A DNA stretch of 64,000 nucleotides, taken from assembly GCA_963755635.1 (NCBI GenBank), contig CAVWKS010000025.1, forward strand, positions 1-64,000. The letters run 5' to 3'. The notes below the pieces were generated by a model. That model saw only the letters and a list, made by a program, of their open reading frames with translations. It had not been told where the DNA came from and ran no database searches. The position numbers and the translations under genes are program-made. The DNA comes from AC-32 sp963755635 (GTDB lineage: Bacteria > Actinomycetota > Thermoleophilia > Gaiellales > Gaiellaceae). Positions 25,910 to 34,669 of this stretch are shown one piece after another. The stretch's first letter is position 1. The number at the start of each line of letters is the position of its first letter.

Positions 25910-27091
25910 ATGAAGCTCCCGGGCCGCCGACCTGCGACGCCGGCCACCGAGCCGGGCGATGGAGTGCCCGAGCTCGGGCCTGACGAGCTGCGCAGGCTGA
26001 GCTCGATGTTCGCCGCGCCGCAGTGGCTCGAGAATCTCGGCCGCGCGGCCTGGCTGCTCGTCGGGCTGTTCGCGCTCCTGTTCGGCCTCGTCTGGTTCCT
26101 CGGCGCGACGTACACGATCGGCGGCCCGGTCGTGGCCGCGACGATCGTCGCGACGGTGGCCATGCCACTGGTGGCCAGCCTCGCCCGCCATATGCCGCGC
26201 GTGGCCGCCGCGGTTCTCGTCCTGCTCGGGCTGGCGGGGATCGCCGTGCTCGTGCTCGTGCTCGTGCTCGGCGGCATCACCGCCCAGCGCGAGTCGATAA
26301 ATCACCACTCGTCGGAAGCCGTGACCAAGGCCGAGGGCTGGCTCACGAGCGTCGGCGTGGACAAGTCGGGCGCCAACAGCGCCGGCTCGGAGGTCAAGGC
26401 CGACGTGCCGAAGATCATCTCGACACTCACCACAGGGATCATCAACGGGATCCGCGGCCTGACGTCGCTCGTCTTCGGGCTTTCCCTGGCGGCGCTCAGC
26501 CTGCTCTTCCTGCTGAAGGACGGCCCGTCGATGCGGGCCTGGGTCGACCGGCATCTCGGCTTACCGGTCCCGGTCGCGCACACGATCACGAGCGGCGTGA
26601 TCAAGTCGCTGCGGGGCTACTTCCGCGGCGTGACGATCGTCGCGGCCTTCAACGGCGTCGTCGTCGGCGTCGGCGCGCTGCTCCTCGGCGTGCCGCTCGC
26701 GGGCACGATCGCCGTCGTCAGCTTCGTGACCGCGTATGTGCCGTTCATCGGCGCGTTCGTCGCCGGCGCGTTCGCGGTCGTGATCGCGCTGGGCGCGAAC
26801 GGAACGACCACGGCTCTGATCATGCTGCTGATCGTGCTGCTCGCGAACGGGCTGCTTCAGAACATCCTGCAGCCGTTCGCGATGGGCTCGGCGCTCGACC
26901 TCCATCCGCTCGTCGTCCTGGTGACGACGATCGCGGCCGGGTGCCTGTTCGGCACGCTCGGCCTGATCCTGGCCGCCCCGCTGCTCTCAGCCGCGGTGCA
27001 CGTCACCCGCGACCTGGCACACGCGCGGGCGCGTGCGGCGGATCAGCCGAGCGGTGAGGTCGAGTCCTCGAGCGCGACCGCGACGTCGTAA
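25910..27091 (+). CDS. AI-2E family transporter (PerM-like)
   Basis: This 393-residue membrane protein has the same organisation as its paralogue at 2457-3572: two N-terminal helix pairs, an extracytoplasmic region (about residues 120-175) and a C-terminal block of helices with PLAGTIAVVSFVTAYVPFIGAF. The substrate is unknown. Helix 4 is encoded by four perfect GTGCTC repeats (26246-26269), a potentially slippery sequence. The 3' end overlaps the convergent AhpD-like gene by 49 bases. Confidence 0.85.
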   Translation: MKLPGRRPATPATEPGDGVPELGPDELRRLSSMFAAPQWLENLGRAAWLLVGLFALLFGLVWFLGATYTIGGPVVAATIVATVAMPLVASLARHMPRVAAAVLVLLGLAGIAVLVLVLVLGGITAQRESINHHSSEAVTKAEGWLTSVGVDKSGANSAGSEVKADVPKIISTLTTGIINGIRGLTSLVFGLSLAALSLLFLLKDGPSMRAWVDRHLGLPVPVAHTITSGVIKSLRGYFRGVTIVAAFNGVVVGVGALLLGVPLAGTIAVVSFVTAYVPFIGAFVAGAFAVVIALGANGTTTALIMLLIVLLANGLLQNILQPFAMGSALDLHPLVVLVTTIAAGCLFGTLGLILAAPLLSAAVHVTRDLAHARARAADQPSGEVESSSATATS

Positions 27092-27399
27092 CCGATCGCC
27101 AGGCCGAGCTTCGGGGCCGCGGAGATCACGCGGGCGGCGCCGAGCTCAGGCAGGACTGCGATCAGGCAGCCGACGAGCTCCTCGTCCGACGCGCCGAAGG
27201 TGCGGGCGGACTCGATTGCGTCGAGGTACGCCGGCGAGGCCGCGTCGGCAGCGATCAGCGCACCGAGACGGACGAGCGCGTGCTCTTTCGGGTCGAGCGC
27301 CGACTGGGAGAGATTGGCCCGGTCGCTCGCAAGCAGGGAATCGATGTAGGCGTCATCGCCGATCGTGAGCTTGCGAAGCGTGCACTCGTGTTTGTTCAC
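27043..27399 (-). CDS. Carboxymuconolactone-decarboxylase/AhpD-like protein
   Basis: This 118-residue all-helical protein resembles the CMD/AhpD family: LDPKEHALVRLGALIAADAA, then a helix with GASDEELVGCLIAVLPELGAARV. The catalytic CxxC of true AhpD peroxidase partners is absent; only one cysteine (in ELVGCLI) is present, so peroxidase activity is doubtful. A leaderless GTG start at 27399 is supported by box M. Confidence 0.7.
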   Translation of the reverse strand: MNKHECTLRKLTIGDDAYIDSLLASDRANLSQSALDPKEHALVRLGALIAADAASPAYLDAIESARTFGASDEELVGCLIAVLPELGAARVISAAPKLGLAIGYDVAVALEDSTSPLG

Positions 27400-27408
27400 C
27401 GCAGGCTT

Positions 27409-27456
27409 ACTCTCACTCTCCCTCGGCGACAGAGCATCACCCGCCGAGGGTGAAGT
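27409..27456 (-). promoter_or_regulatory. GGRYGATGC-box promoter M (AhpD-like gene)
   Basis: The dyad at 27434-27456 has arms GCATCACCC and GGGTGAAGT. The minus-strand hexamer GAGAGT (27414-27409) starts 31 bp from the centre. The GTG start is 46 bp from the centre. Confidence 0.6.
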
Positions 27457-27460
27457 GCGT

Positions 27461-29803
27461 CTAGCGCTTGTCCGAGACGACGACCCGCAGGTGCTCGGCG
27501 AGACCGAGGCGGTGCGCTTCCGCGATCGCGTCGCTGCGGCTCGAGACACCGAGCTTGCGGTAGACCGAGATGGCCTGAGTCTTGATCGTGTTGCGCGAGA
27601 CGAAGAGCTGTTCCGCGATCTCGCGGAAGGAGAAGTGCGTCGCGAGGAGCGGCAGGAGACGAAGCTCGGCGGGGGTCAGGCCGGCGACGCTTCCTTCCCG
27701 CGCGTGCAGCGCGTCGGCCTCACGCTGCAGGCCCTTCGCGCTCGCGGCCAGCATGGCCAGGCCGGGCCTCCGTGAGAGCAGGTCGTCGATCTCGTTCAGC
27801 AGCTCCTCGACGGCCGGGCCGTCGCGCAGCGTGACGAAGCCGCGTGCGAGCTCGATCCTGACCTGGACGGCCAGCCACGGAATCGCGCCGGTGAGGTAGG
27901 GCAGCAGCTCCTGTGCCGCGGTCAGGCCGGCACGTGCCTCGTTCCAGCGGCCGCGGTACAGCTGCGTCTGCGCAGTCGCGGCGTGCTCCAGCGCCCGGGC
28001 CGGCGCGCCCTCGACGCTGGACGTCGCAACGAGCTGATTCGCCTCTTTCGCGAGCTCTTCCGCCTGCTCGTGGTCGCCGCGCGTCCTCGCCAGCAACGCC
28101 CGTTCGGCGAGGGCCATGACCTGCGTCTCGATCGAGCCGTGCTCTGCGGCAGAGCGCGCGGTCGAGGCGAGGATCTCGTCGGCCCGCTCTTTCTCGCCGA
28201 GCAGGACGAGTGCCGCGCCCTGCAGGAACAGCGCACTCGGCAGCCAGTTGCTGCCTTTCGCCAGGCCCGCCACCGCCGTCTCGGCGTCGGCGAGCATCCG
28301 CTTCGCCCCCTTTCGGCAGAGCCCGGCCTGGAGCACGGCGACCCACGGCTGAATCGAGCGGCTCCCGTCTGGCAGCTTGCCCGAGAACGTCCCGCGCGTC
28401 GCGGCGTCGAACCAGCGCTCCGCTTGCTCCTCGCGCCCTCGGAGAGCATGGATCCGGCAGCCGTGGAGCGCGACGGCGGGGTAGCGCTCGAGCAGCCCGT
28501 CTCGCTCGAAGCGCTTGAACCAGCGCTCGAGGGTCGCCACCCGGCCCGAGTGGTACACCGGCAACGCAATCTCGGTGAGGATGCGGGCTGCCCGGTCGGT
28601 GTCGCCCGCCGCATAGGCGTGCTCGAGCGCGGATTCCTGGTCGCCGGCCGCCTCGAACCAGTCGGCGGCCCGGCCGTGCAAGACCGGGACGAGGTCGGGC
28701 TCGGACTCGACGAGCTCGCGCTGCAAGAGCTCGCGGAAGAGGTGGTGGTAGCGGTACCACTCGCGCCTGTTGTCGAGCGGCACGAGGAAGAGGTTCGCCC
28801 GCTCGATCTTCTCGAGCTGGCGCCCGGACCCCTCGTCCTGCAGGACCGCGTCGCAGAGCGGGCCGCACATCCGGTCCATGACCGAGGTGCGCCGGAGGAA
28901 GCGCAGCGGTCCCGGCCGCAGCCTCGAGAGGTACTCGGAATGGAAGTAGTCCGCGAGGTAGCGGTCGTCGCCACCGAAGCGGGCCCGGCCGCGGCCTGCC
29001 TGGTCGCCGTCTCGAATCGACAGTGCGGCGAGGTAGAGCGCGGCCGCCCAGCCCTCGCATTGCTCGATCAGCTCCGCGGCGCGAGCCTCCCCGAGCGACA
29101 CACCCGTTGCGCGCAGGAGCAGCTGGGCTTCACGGTTGCTCAGCGCGAGCTCGTCGGCGCCGAGCTCGAGCAGCCTCCCGCTCGCCCGCAGCGGAGCCAG
29201 CGGCAGGCTCGGCGCCACGCGCGCGGACATGACGAACATCGATCCTTCGGCCTCGTCATCGATCAGCGCGGCGACGGTCTCGAGCGCGGCCCGCGAGTGG
29301 AGGGCGTTGAAGTCGTCCAGGACGAGCACGATCGGGCTCCGCCCCGACAGCTCTGCGGCGAGCCGCGGAACACCCGTCGACCAGAGCGCGGGCGAGGGCT
29401 TGCACAGGACGTCCACGAGCCGCTCGTCCAGCGGCTGGTCCCGCAGCAGCGCCGCGGCGATGTGCCGGAGCAGGACGACGGGGTCGTTGTCCCGCTCGTC
29501 GAGCGTGACCCAGGCGAAGGGGCGCGAATCCCGTTCGGCCCACTGGGCGAGGAGGGTCGTCTTCCCGTAGCCGGCCGGCGCGATCACCGTCGCGACGGGA
29601 ACGGTGGTCGTCGCTCGCAGCCGGTTGACGAGCGCCGTTCGCGACACCAGCCCGGGCCGGAGCACCGGCACCTGGACCTTCGACTCCAGGAACTCGAACG
29701 GTTTCTCTGCCGGCGCGAGCTCGAGACGGGCACGGCCCGCCGCGGAGCCGCCGCGCGCTTTCGCGGCCGGTGCCGACCCGGTCTTCACTCTCGCCGAACC
29801 CAT
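27461..29803 (-). CDS. LuxR-family regulator, MalT-like ATPase type
   Basis: This 780-residue regulator has an N-terminal STAND-type NTPase with Walker A APAGYGKTTLL near residue 85 and a Walker B-like VLVLDDFNAL. A long TPR-like helical region (about residues 370-680) follows, then a C-terminal LuxR helix-turn-helix (LTPAELRLLPLLATHFSFREIAEQLFVSRNTIKTQ). Such proteins bind an inducer via the helical repeats and activate transcription as ATP-bound oligomers. GGGAGG lies 9 bases before the ATG at 29803. It is divergent from the histidine kinase gene. The inducer is unknown. Confidence 0.92.
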   Translation of the reverse strand: MGSARVKTGSAPAAKARGGSAAGRARLELAPAEKPFEFLESKVQVPVLRPGLVSRTALVNRLRATTTVPVATVIAPAGYGKTTLLAQWAERDSRPFAWVTLDERDNDPVVLLRHIAAALLRDQPLDERLVDVLCKPSPALWSTGVPRLAAELSGRSPIVLVLDDFNALHSRAALETVAALIDDEAEGSMFVMSARVAPSLPLAPLRASGRLLELGADELALSNREAQLLLRATGVSLGEARAAELIEQCEGWAAALYLAALSIRDGDQAGRGRARFGGDDRYLADYFHSEYLSRLRPGPLRFLRRTSVMDRMCGPLCDAVLQDEGSGRQLEKIERANLFLVPLDNRREWYRYHHLFRELLQRELVESEPDLVPVLHGRAADWFEAAGDQESALEHAYAAGDTDRAARILTEIALPVYHSGRVATLERWFKRFERDGLLERYPAVALHGCRIHALRGREEQAERWFDAATRGTFSGKLPDGSRSIQPWVAVLQAGLCRKGAKRMLADAETAVAGLAKGSNWLPSALFLQGAALVLLGEKERADEILASTARSAAEHGSIETQVMALAERALLARTRGDHEQAEELAKEANQLVATSSVEGAPARALEHAATAQTQLYRGRWNEARAGLTAAQELLPYLTGAIPWLAVQVRIELARGFVTLRDGPAVEELLNEIDDLLSRRPGLAMLAASAKGLQREADALHAREGSVAGLTPAELRLLPLLATHFSFREIAEQLFVSRNTIKTQAISVYRKLGVSSRSDAIAEAHRLGLAEHLRVVVSDKR

Positions 29804-29960
29804 GACTGCGCCCTCCCGATGCAATTGCACGACGGGTGCCCGCCTGCTTGCGATATCTGGGCCAGTATCCCGACGCGCCACCCGGCCGACAATGGGGCGA
29901 TCACGACTCTTGGCTGCGGCTTAGTACGTGTTTCCAATGTGGTGTCGGCACCAACGCCGT

Positions 29961-29976
29961 ATGTGCATATGCACAT
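29961..29976. promoter_or_regulatory. Perfect 16-bp palindrome, candidate operator
   Basis: ATGTGCATATGCACAT is a perfect palindrome lying 21 bases before the histidine kinase start and in the divergent region shared with the MalT-like regulator. Two near-copies of GTGTTTCC flank it about 45 bases apart. Its AT content stands out from the surroundings. Binding protein unknown. Confidence 0.5.
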
Positions 29977-29997
29977 GTGTTTCCGTATCCTGGCTCC

Positions 29998-31815
29998 ATG
30001 GAGCCGACGTTCGCTCCAGCCGCCGTTCCCGCAGAACGCCAGCTGACTTCTTCCACCCCCGCGATCGTCGCCGTGGCCGGTCTCGGCGCCGTCGCGGCGG
30101 CAGCCACGATCGTGACCGGCTGGCACAGCGCCGTTTTCGTCGACCCGGAGGTTGCGGCCGCGGTGAAGGGCGCCATCGTCGCCGCCTACGTCGCCTTCGG
30201 CGCGTACACCTGGTGGCGACGGCCGCACAGCCGGCTCGGCCCGCTCGTGACCGCGACCGGCTTCCTCTACACCGTCACGGCGCTCGGCGCCTCGGCGCAC
30301 CCGGTGCCGTTCACGGTTGGCCGCGTCGCGCTCGCAGCCGTCGTCGTCTATTACGTCTACCTCTTCCTCTGCTTCCCACGGGACAGGCTCAGCGCGCCCT
30401 TCGAACGGCGATTCGTCCTCGTGTTCGCTGCCGCGACGGCCGTTGTCTGGGCGTTCGTGCTCGCGCTCGCCCACGAGCTGCCCCGAGGAGGCGCGCTCAG
30501 CGACTGCACCCAGCGCTGTCCCTCGAACCCGCTTCGGCTCGTCGACACGTCGCACTCAGTTACGCAGGCCGTCAACCTCACGGCGAACGGGCTGACCGCG
30601 ATCGGACTGACGGCGCTCATCGTCCTGCTGCTACGGAGAGCCGCCTCTCCCGCGCACCTGCGCCGCCGCGCGATCGCCCCGCTGCTCTACGCCGCCACCC
30701 TCTTCACCGCGTCGTTCGCCGCCTACAGCGTGCTGAGCCAGGCGGAAGCCAGCCCGAATGTGACGGCGTGGAGGGTCATCACCGCGGCCGGTGCGCTCGC
30801 GATTCCGACCGCGCTGCTCGTCGGCCAGTTCCGCGGCAGGATCTTCGCCGCGACCAACCTCTGGCGGTTCCTGGAGAGCGCCGAAGCCCACGGCTTCACG
30901 CCCGTGTGGATCGAAGGGCTCCTCGGCAGCTCGCTCGGGGATCCGTCGTTTGCGCTGGCGATCCGGTCGGCCGAGGGAAGCGGCTACGTCGACGTGCAAG
31001 GCAAGCCGTTCGTGCTGCCGGAGCCTTCGGTCGAGCGGAGCGTGACGCTGATCGACCGAGGAGGCCGGCCCGCGCTCGCCTTGCTCCACGATCCCTTGCT
31101 CGACGACGAGCCCGAGGTCGTCGAGGGTCTCGGGACGACAGCGCTGATGCTGCTCGAGAACGCCCGTCTCGTCCAGGGTCTCCGGTCCTCGCGCGCCAGG
31201 ATGGTCGAGTCGGCCGAGCGCGAGCGGCTCCGCCTCGAGCGCGACCTACACGACGGCGCTCAGCAGCGGCTGATGGCGATCCGGATCAAGCTCGCGCTTG
31301 CGAGCGAGAGCGCCGAGGACAAGGAGCTCAAGGTGCACCTGGACGAGCTCGACGCCGACGCGGCGGCCGCGGTCGAGGAGCTACGGGAGCTGGCGCACGG
31401 GATCTACCCACCGGTGCTGCGCGAGCGGGGAATTGCCGACGCGCTCAAGGCGTTTGCACAAGCCGTGGTGAGCAACCCAGTTCGGATCGTCGACCGAGGG
31501 GTGGGGCGAGCTCCAGCCGGCATCGAGGTGGCCGTCTACTACTGCGCGCTCGAGGCGATTCAGAACGCCGTCAAGCATTCCGGTCCCGGCTCGAGCATCA
31601 CCGTGACGATCGCGCGTCCGAACGGTCAGATCGACTTCGAGATCGCCGACAACGGCGTCGGCTTCGATCCGGCCGTGCACGTCGACGGAATGGGGCTCGT
31701 CAGCATGCGAGACCGCGTCGCGGCGGTCGGCGGCGAGCTGACGCTCGACTCGTCACCGGGGCAGGGCACAACAGTCGCGGGCAGCGTTCCCGTGGGTTCG
31801 AAGACCGGAAGATGA
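29998..31815 (+). CDS. Sensor histidine kinase, NarL-partner (HisKA_3) type
   Basis: This 605-residue protein has about seven to eight transmembrane segments (residues 20-280), a linker resembling a degenerate GAF region, then HisKA_3 with RDLHDGAQQRL (phosphoacceptor His418) and an HATPase domain (NAVKHSG and ADNGVGFD boxes). It would phosphorylate the response regulator whose gene overlaps it by four bases. The ligand is unknown. The ATG at 29998 was selected because it begins just before the first helix. Confidence 0.92.
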   Translation: MEPTFAPAAVPAERQLTSSTPAIVAVAGLGAVAAAATIVTGWHSAVFVDPEVAAAVKGAIVAAYVAFGAYTWWRRPHSRLGPLVTATGFLYTVTALGASAHPVPFTVGRVALAAVVVYYVYLFLCFPRDRLSAPFERRFVLVFAAATAVVWAFVLALAHELPRGGALSDCTQRCPSNPLRLVDTSHSVTQAVNLTANGLTAIGLTALIVLLLRRAASPAHLRRRAIAPLLYAATLFTASFAAYSVLSQAEASPNVTAWRVITAAGALAIPTALLVGQFRGRIFAATNLWRFLESAEAHGFTPVWIEGLLGSSLGDPSFALAIRSAEGSGYVDVQGKPFVLPEPSVERSVTLIDRGGRPALALLHDPLLDDEPEVVEGLGTTALMLLENARLVQGLRSSRARMVESAERERLRLERDLHDGAQQRLMAIRIKLALASESAEDKELKVHLDELDADAAAAVEELRELAHGIYPPVLRERGIADALKAFAQAVVSNPVRIVDRGVGRAPAGIEVAVYYCALEAIQNAVKHSGPGSSITVTIARPNGQIDFEIADNGVGFDPAVHVDGMGLVSMRDRVAAVGGELTLDSSPGQGTTVAGSVPVGSKTGR

Positions 31816-32495
31816 GCCCGATCCGCGTCGTCCTCGGCGAGGACAGCTTTCTCGCACGCGAAGCGATCAGCGGCGTGCTCGAGCGGGCCGAGGGAATCGA
31901 GCTGGTCGCCGCGTGCGGCGATCTCGACGGCCTGCGCGCGGCGATCGGCGAGACGCGCCCCGACGTGGTCGTGACCGACATCCGGATGCCGCCCGACAAC
32001 TCCGACGAGGGGATCAGGCTGGCCGCGGAGCTTCGCTCGACCCACCCGGAGGTCGGGGTTGTGGTGCTCAGCCAGCACGCCGAGCCGACGTACGCGGCGG
32101 TTCTCTTCGAGGACGGCTCGGAGCGGCGCGCCTACCTGCTCAAGGAGAGCCTCAGGAACCAGGCGGAACTGAGCCGTGCCCTGCGGACGGTCGCCGACGG
32201 TGGCTCGGTCGTCGACCCGATCGTGGTCGAGCAGCTGATCGAGGCGCGCCGCAGGCGCGTGGACAAACAGCTCGACAGCCTCACGCCCCGGGAGCTCGAG
32301 ATCCTGGCGATGATCGCGGAAGGGCGCAGCAACGCGGCGATCGCCGAGGCGCTGGTCGTGACCAAGCGCGCGGTCGAGCGCCACATCAACAGCATCTTCC
32401 TCAAGCTCCAGCTCCGCGACGCCGAGGACGTCAGCCGCCGGGTCAAGGCAGCGCTGCTCTACCTCGGCGGCGAGGCATCCCGGACCACCTCCTGA
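31812..32495 (+). CDS. NarL/FixJ-type response regulator
   Basis: This 227-residue regulator has an N-terminal receiver domain (acidic pocket EDS near residue 10, phosphoacceptor Asp56 in VVVTDIRMP, and the conserved Lys in YLLKES) and a C-terminal LuxR-type HTH (LTPRELEILAMIAEGRSNAAIAEAL). It is translationally coupled to the kinase by an ATGA overlap. Confidence 0.95.
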   Translation: MSPIRVVLGEDSFLAREAISGVLERAEGIELVAACGDLDGLRAAIGETRPDVVVTDIRMPPDNSDEGIRLAAELRSTHPEVGVVVLSQHAEPTYAAVLFEDGSERRAYLLKESLRNQAELSRALRTVADGGSVVDPIVVEQLIEARRRRVDKQLDSLTPRELEILAMIAEGRSNAAIAEALVVTKRAVERHINSIFLKLQLRDAEDVSRRVKAALLYLGGEASRTTS

Positions 32496-32498
32496 GCG

Positions 32499-32546
32499 GC
32501 GTCATCCGCTCGGGATGATGCGTCCAGGACGCATGGCCCGGAAACT
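32499..32546 (+). promoter_or_regulatory. GGRYGATGC-box promoter I
   Basis: The dyad at 32499-32521 has arms GCGTCATCC and GGATGATGC, beginning 3 bases after the response regulator stop. GAAACT at 32541-32546 starts 31 bp from the centre. The predicted transcription start coincides with a GTG at 32554. Confidence 0.65.
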
Positions 32547-32553
32547 CGTGACC

Positions 32554-33732
32554 GTGGCGCAAACGGTTCCCGCAGCGACAGCACCGGCGGCGAAGAAGCA
32601 TCACCGGCTCGCCTGGCGCACCTGGGTCCCGTGGGCGCTCGTCGTGCTCGCCACGGTGATCGCCCTGGCGGCCGCCCTGAACGTCTGGGTCAAGCGACAG
32701 GCGCTGAGCACGACGAACTTCACGAACGCGAGCACGCAGATGCTCGAGAACGACCAGATTCGAGGAGCCCTGTCCGTCTACCTGGTGAACCAGCTCTACT
32801 CGAACGTCGACGTATCGTCGGCGCTAGCGCAGCGCCTCCCGCCCCAGGTGAAACCGCTCGCGCCCACGATCGCGGGCGCGCTGCGAGAGCCCGCCGTCCG
32901 TGCGACGGACGCGTTCCTCGCGCGACCGCGCGTCCAGGCGCTCTGGCGGAACTCGGTCCGCCGCGCGCACGAGGCCTTCATCAACCTGTTGAACAACAAG
33001 CACGAGCTGCTGGTCTCGACGAACGGCAATGTGGTGCTGGACTTACGGCCGCTCGTGAAGCAAGTCGCGGACCGGTTCGGGCTCAGCGGGGAGCGGCTGA
33101 AGCAGCTGCCTCCCGACACGGGGCAGATCGTGCTCATGAAGGGGGGCCAGCTCGACACCGCGCGTAGGACGGTGAAGGTGCTCCGCGTGCTCAGCTTCTT
33201 CCTGCTGTTCCTCGTGCTCGCCCTCTTTGCGGCGGCCGTCTTCCTGGCCCGCGACCGGCGCCTGCGGCTCCTCATGGGCTGCGGGATCAGCGTGCTCGCG
33301 GTCGGCCTGATTTTGCTCGTCATCCGGCGGTACGCCGGCGACTACCTCGTCAACGCGCTGACGAACGACCCCGAGCAGAAGGGCTCGATCAGCGCGGCGT
33401 GGGCGATCGGAACGCAGCTGCTGCGGAACGTCGGCATCAACGCGGTCGTCTACGGCATCGGGATCATTTTCGCCGCCTGGATCGCGGGAGCCTCGCGGCC
33501 GGCGACGTGGGTGCGCCGCTCCCTCGCGCCGACCATGCGCGACCACCCGGTCGTGATCTACGGGGCCGTGACCATCGCGCTCTTCCTCGTCCTGATCTCC
33601 GGGCCGACAGACGCACAGCGGATCTATCCGCTCTTGATCCTCTTCGGCTTCGCCTTCGTCGGCACAGAGATGCTGCGGCGCCAGACCGAGCGCGAGTTTC
33701 CCGCGGCCGCGAGCCAGGAGCTGAGCCACTGA
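32554..33732 (+). CDS. Uncharacterised multi-pass membrane protein
   Basis: This protein of about 392 residues has one N-terminal helix (WVPWALVVLATVIALAAALNVW), an extracytoplasmic domain of about 130 residues rich in Asn/Gln/Leu, and a C-terminal block of four to five helices. No family is recognised with confidence. Candidate starts are ATG 32515, ATG 32533, GTG 32548 and GTG 32554. The first lies inside the dyad box, and box geometry favours 32554. The stop overlaps the next ATG by one base. Confidence 0.65.
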   Translation: MAQTVPAATAPAAKKHHRLAWRTWVPWALVVLATVIALAAALNVWVKRQALSTTNFTNASTQMLENDQIRGALSVYLVNQLYSNVDVSSALAQRLPPQVKPLAPTIAGALREPAVRATDAFLARPRVQALWRNSVRRAHEAFINLLNNKHELLVSTNGNVVLDLRPLVKQVADRFGLSGERLKQLPPDTGQIVLMKGGQLDTARRTVKVLRVLSFFLLFLVLALFAAAVFLARDRRLRLLMGCGISVLAVGLILLVIRRYAGDYLVNALTNDPEQKGSISAAWAIGTQLLRNVGINAVVYGIGIIFAAWIAGASRPATWVRRSLAPTMRDHPVVIYGAVTIALFLVLISGPTDAQRIYPLLILFGFAFVGTEMLRRQTEREFPAAASQELSH

Positions 33733-33905
33733 TGCTGTCCCCGGAGATCGCGGTGGCCGCGATCGTGACGACCGGGGTCGGAGTCGTGATGATGCGCCTC
33801 GGCCTCCACCGCGGCGCGTTCGAGGCGCGCGTGGACAGCCGTCGCTGCGTGACGTGCGGGCGAATCATGAAGGCGAAGCTCTGCCGGCACTGCTCGCACC
33901 GCTGA
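33732..33905 (+). CDS. Small membrane-anchored zinc-ribbon-like protein
   Basis: This 57-residue protein has one N-terminal hydrophobic helix and a C-terminal CxxC...CxxC motif (CVTCGRIMKAKLCRHC), which should bind zinc. It starts one base inside the preceding stop codon. It overlaps the start of the metallo-hydrolase gene. Function is unknown. Confidence 0.65.
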   Translation: MLSPEIAVAAIVTTGVGVVMMRLGLHRGAFEARVDSRRCVTCGRIMKAKLCRHCSHR

Positions 33906-34669
33906 GCGTCACCTGGCTCGGACACAGCACCGTTCTCGTAGAAGCCGACGGGGCCCGCCTCCTCACCGATCCGCTGCTCCGCCCGCGCGTGGGACATGTG
34001 CGTCGCGTGGCCGGCCCCGCTCCGCCGATCGCGGGCGAGCTGGACGCGGTTCTCCTCTCGCACGTGCATCACGACCACCTCGACGTGGGCTCGCTCCGCC
34101 GCGTCCGGGCGCGCCGGCTGATCGTGCCGCGCGGCGCGGGGCGATTGCTCCGGCGACGACGCTTCGAGGACGTCGTCGAGCTCGACGAAGGCGAGACGGT
34201 CTCGGTCGGCTCGCTGACGGTTCGAGCCACGCACGCGGAGCACCAGGCCCGGCGCCTTCCGTACGGCGCTACAACGCCTGCGCTCGGGTACATCCTCGAA
34301 GGGTCGCAGCGGCTGTACTTCGCAGGCGACACTGATCTCTTCGACGACATGCGCACCCTCGCCCCCGCACTCGACGTCGCGCTGATCCCGGTCGACGGGT
34401 GGGGGCCCCGCGTGGGAGCGGGCCACCTCGACCCGCAGCGCGCGGCGCAGGCGTTGCAGCTGCTCAGGCCGCGCGTAGCCGTCCCGATCCACTGGGGCAC
34501 GTACCGTCGCATCGGCCTGAGCCGCGATCCCGCCGTGCTGCGCGAGCCGGCGGAGCGCTTCGCCCGCCTCGCCGCCGAGCTGGCGCCCGAAGTGGAGATC
34601 CGGATCCTCGAACCGGGGGAGCGTCTCGAGCTGCCGGCGCAGGCCCTGAGCGAGGGCGCCCGGCAATGA
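33854..34669 (+). CDS. MBL-fold metallo-hydrolase (UlaG-like)
   Basis: This 271-residue protein belongs to the metallo-beta-lactamase superfamily: strand VTWLGHSTVLVEADGARLLTDP, the metal-binding HVHHDHLD near residue 70, FAGDTDLF near 157, and a terminal HWGTYRR. This is the UlaG/NAPE-PLD-like subgroup, acting on lactones or phosphodiesters. The GTG at 33854 overlaps the previous gene by 52 bases. A start closer to the first strand is possible, but no ATG or GTG is in frame there. Confidence 0.85.
   Translation: MRANHEGEALPALLAPLSVTWLGHSTVLVEADGARLLTDPLLRPRVGHVRRVAGPAPPIAGELDAVLLSHVHHDHLDVGSLRRVRARRLIVPRGAGRLLRRRRFEDVVELDEGETVSVGSLTVRATHAEHQARRLPYGATTPALGYILEGSQRLYFAGDTDLFDDMRTLAPALDVALIPVDGWGPRVGAGHLDPQRAAQALQLLRPRVAVPIHWGTYRRIGLSRDPAVLREPAERFARLAAELAPEVEIRILEPGERLELPAQALSEGARQ

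Noticed and set aside
29880..29905. Possible additional dyad box upstream of the MalT-like regulator
   Set aside because: A GGGCGAT half is present but no matching left arm lies at 5-bp spacing, so it was not counted.
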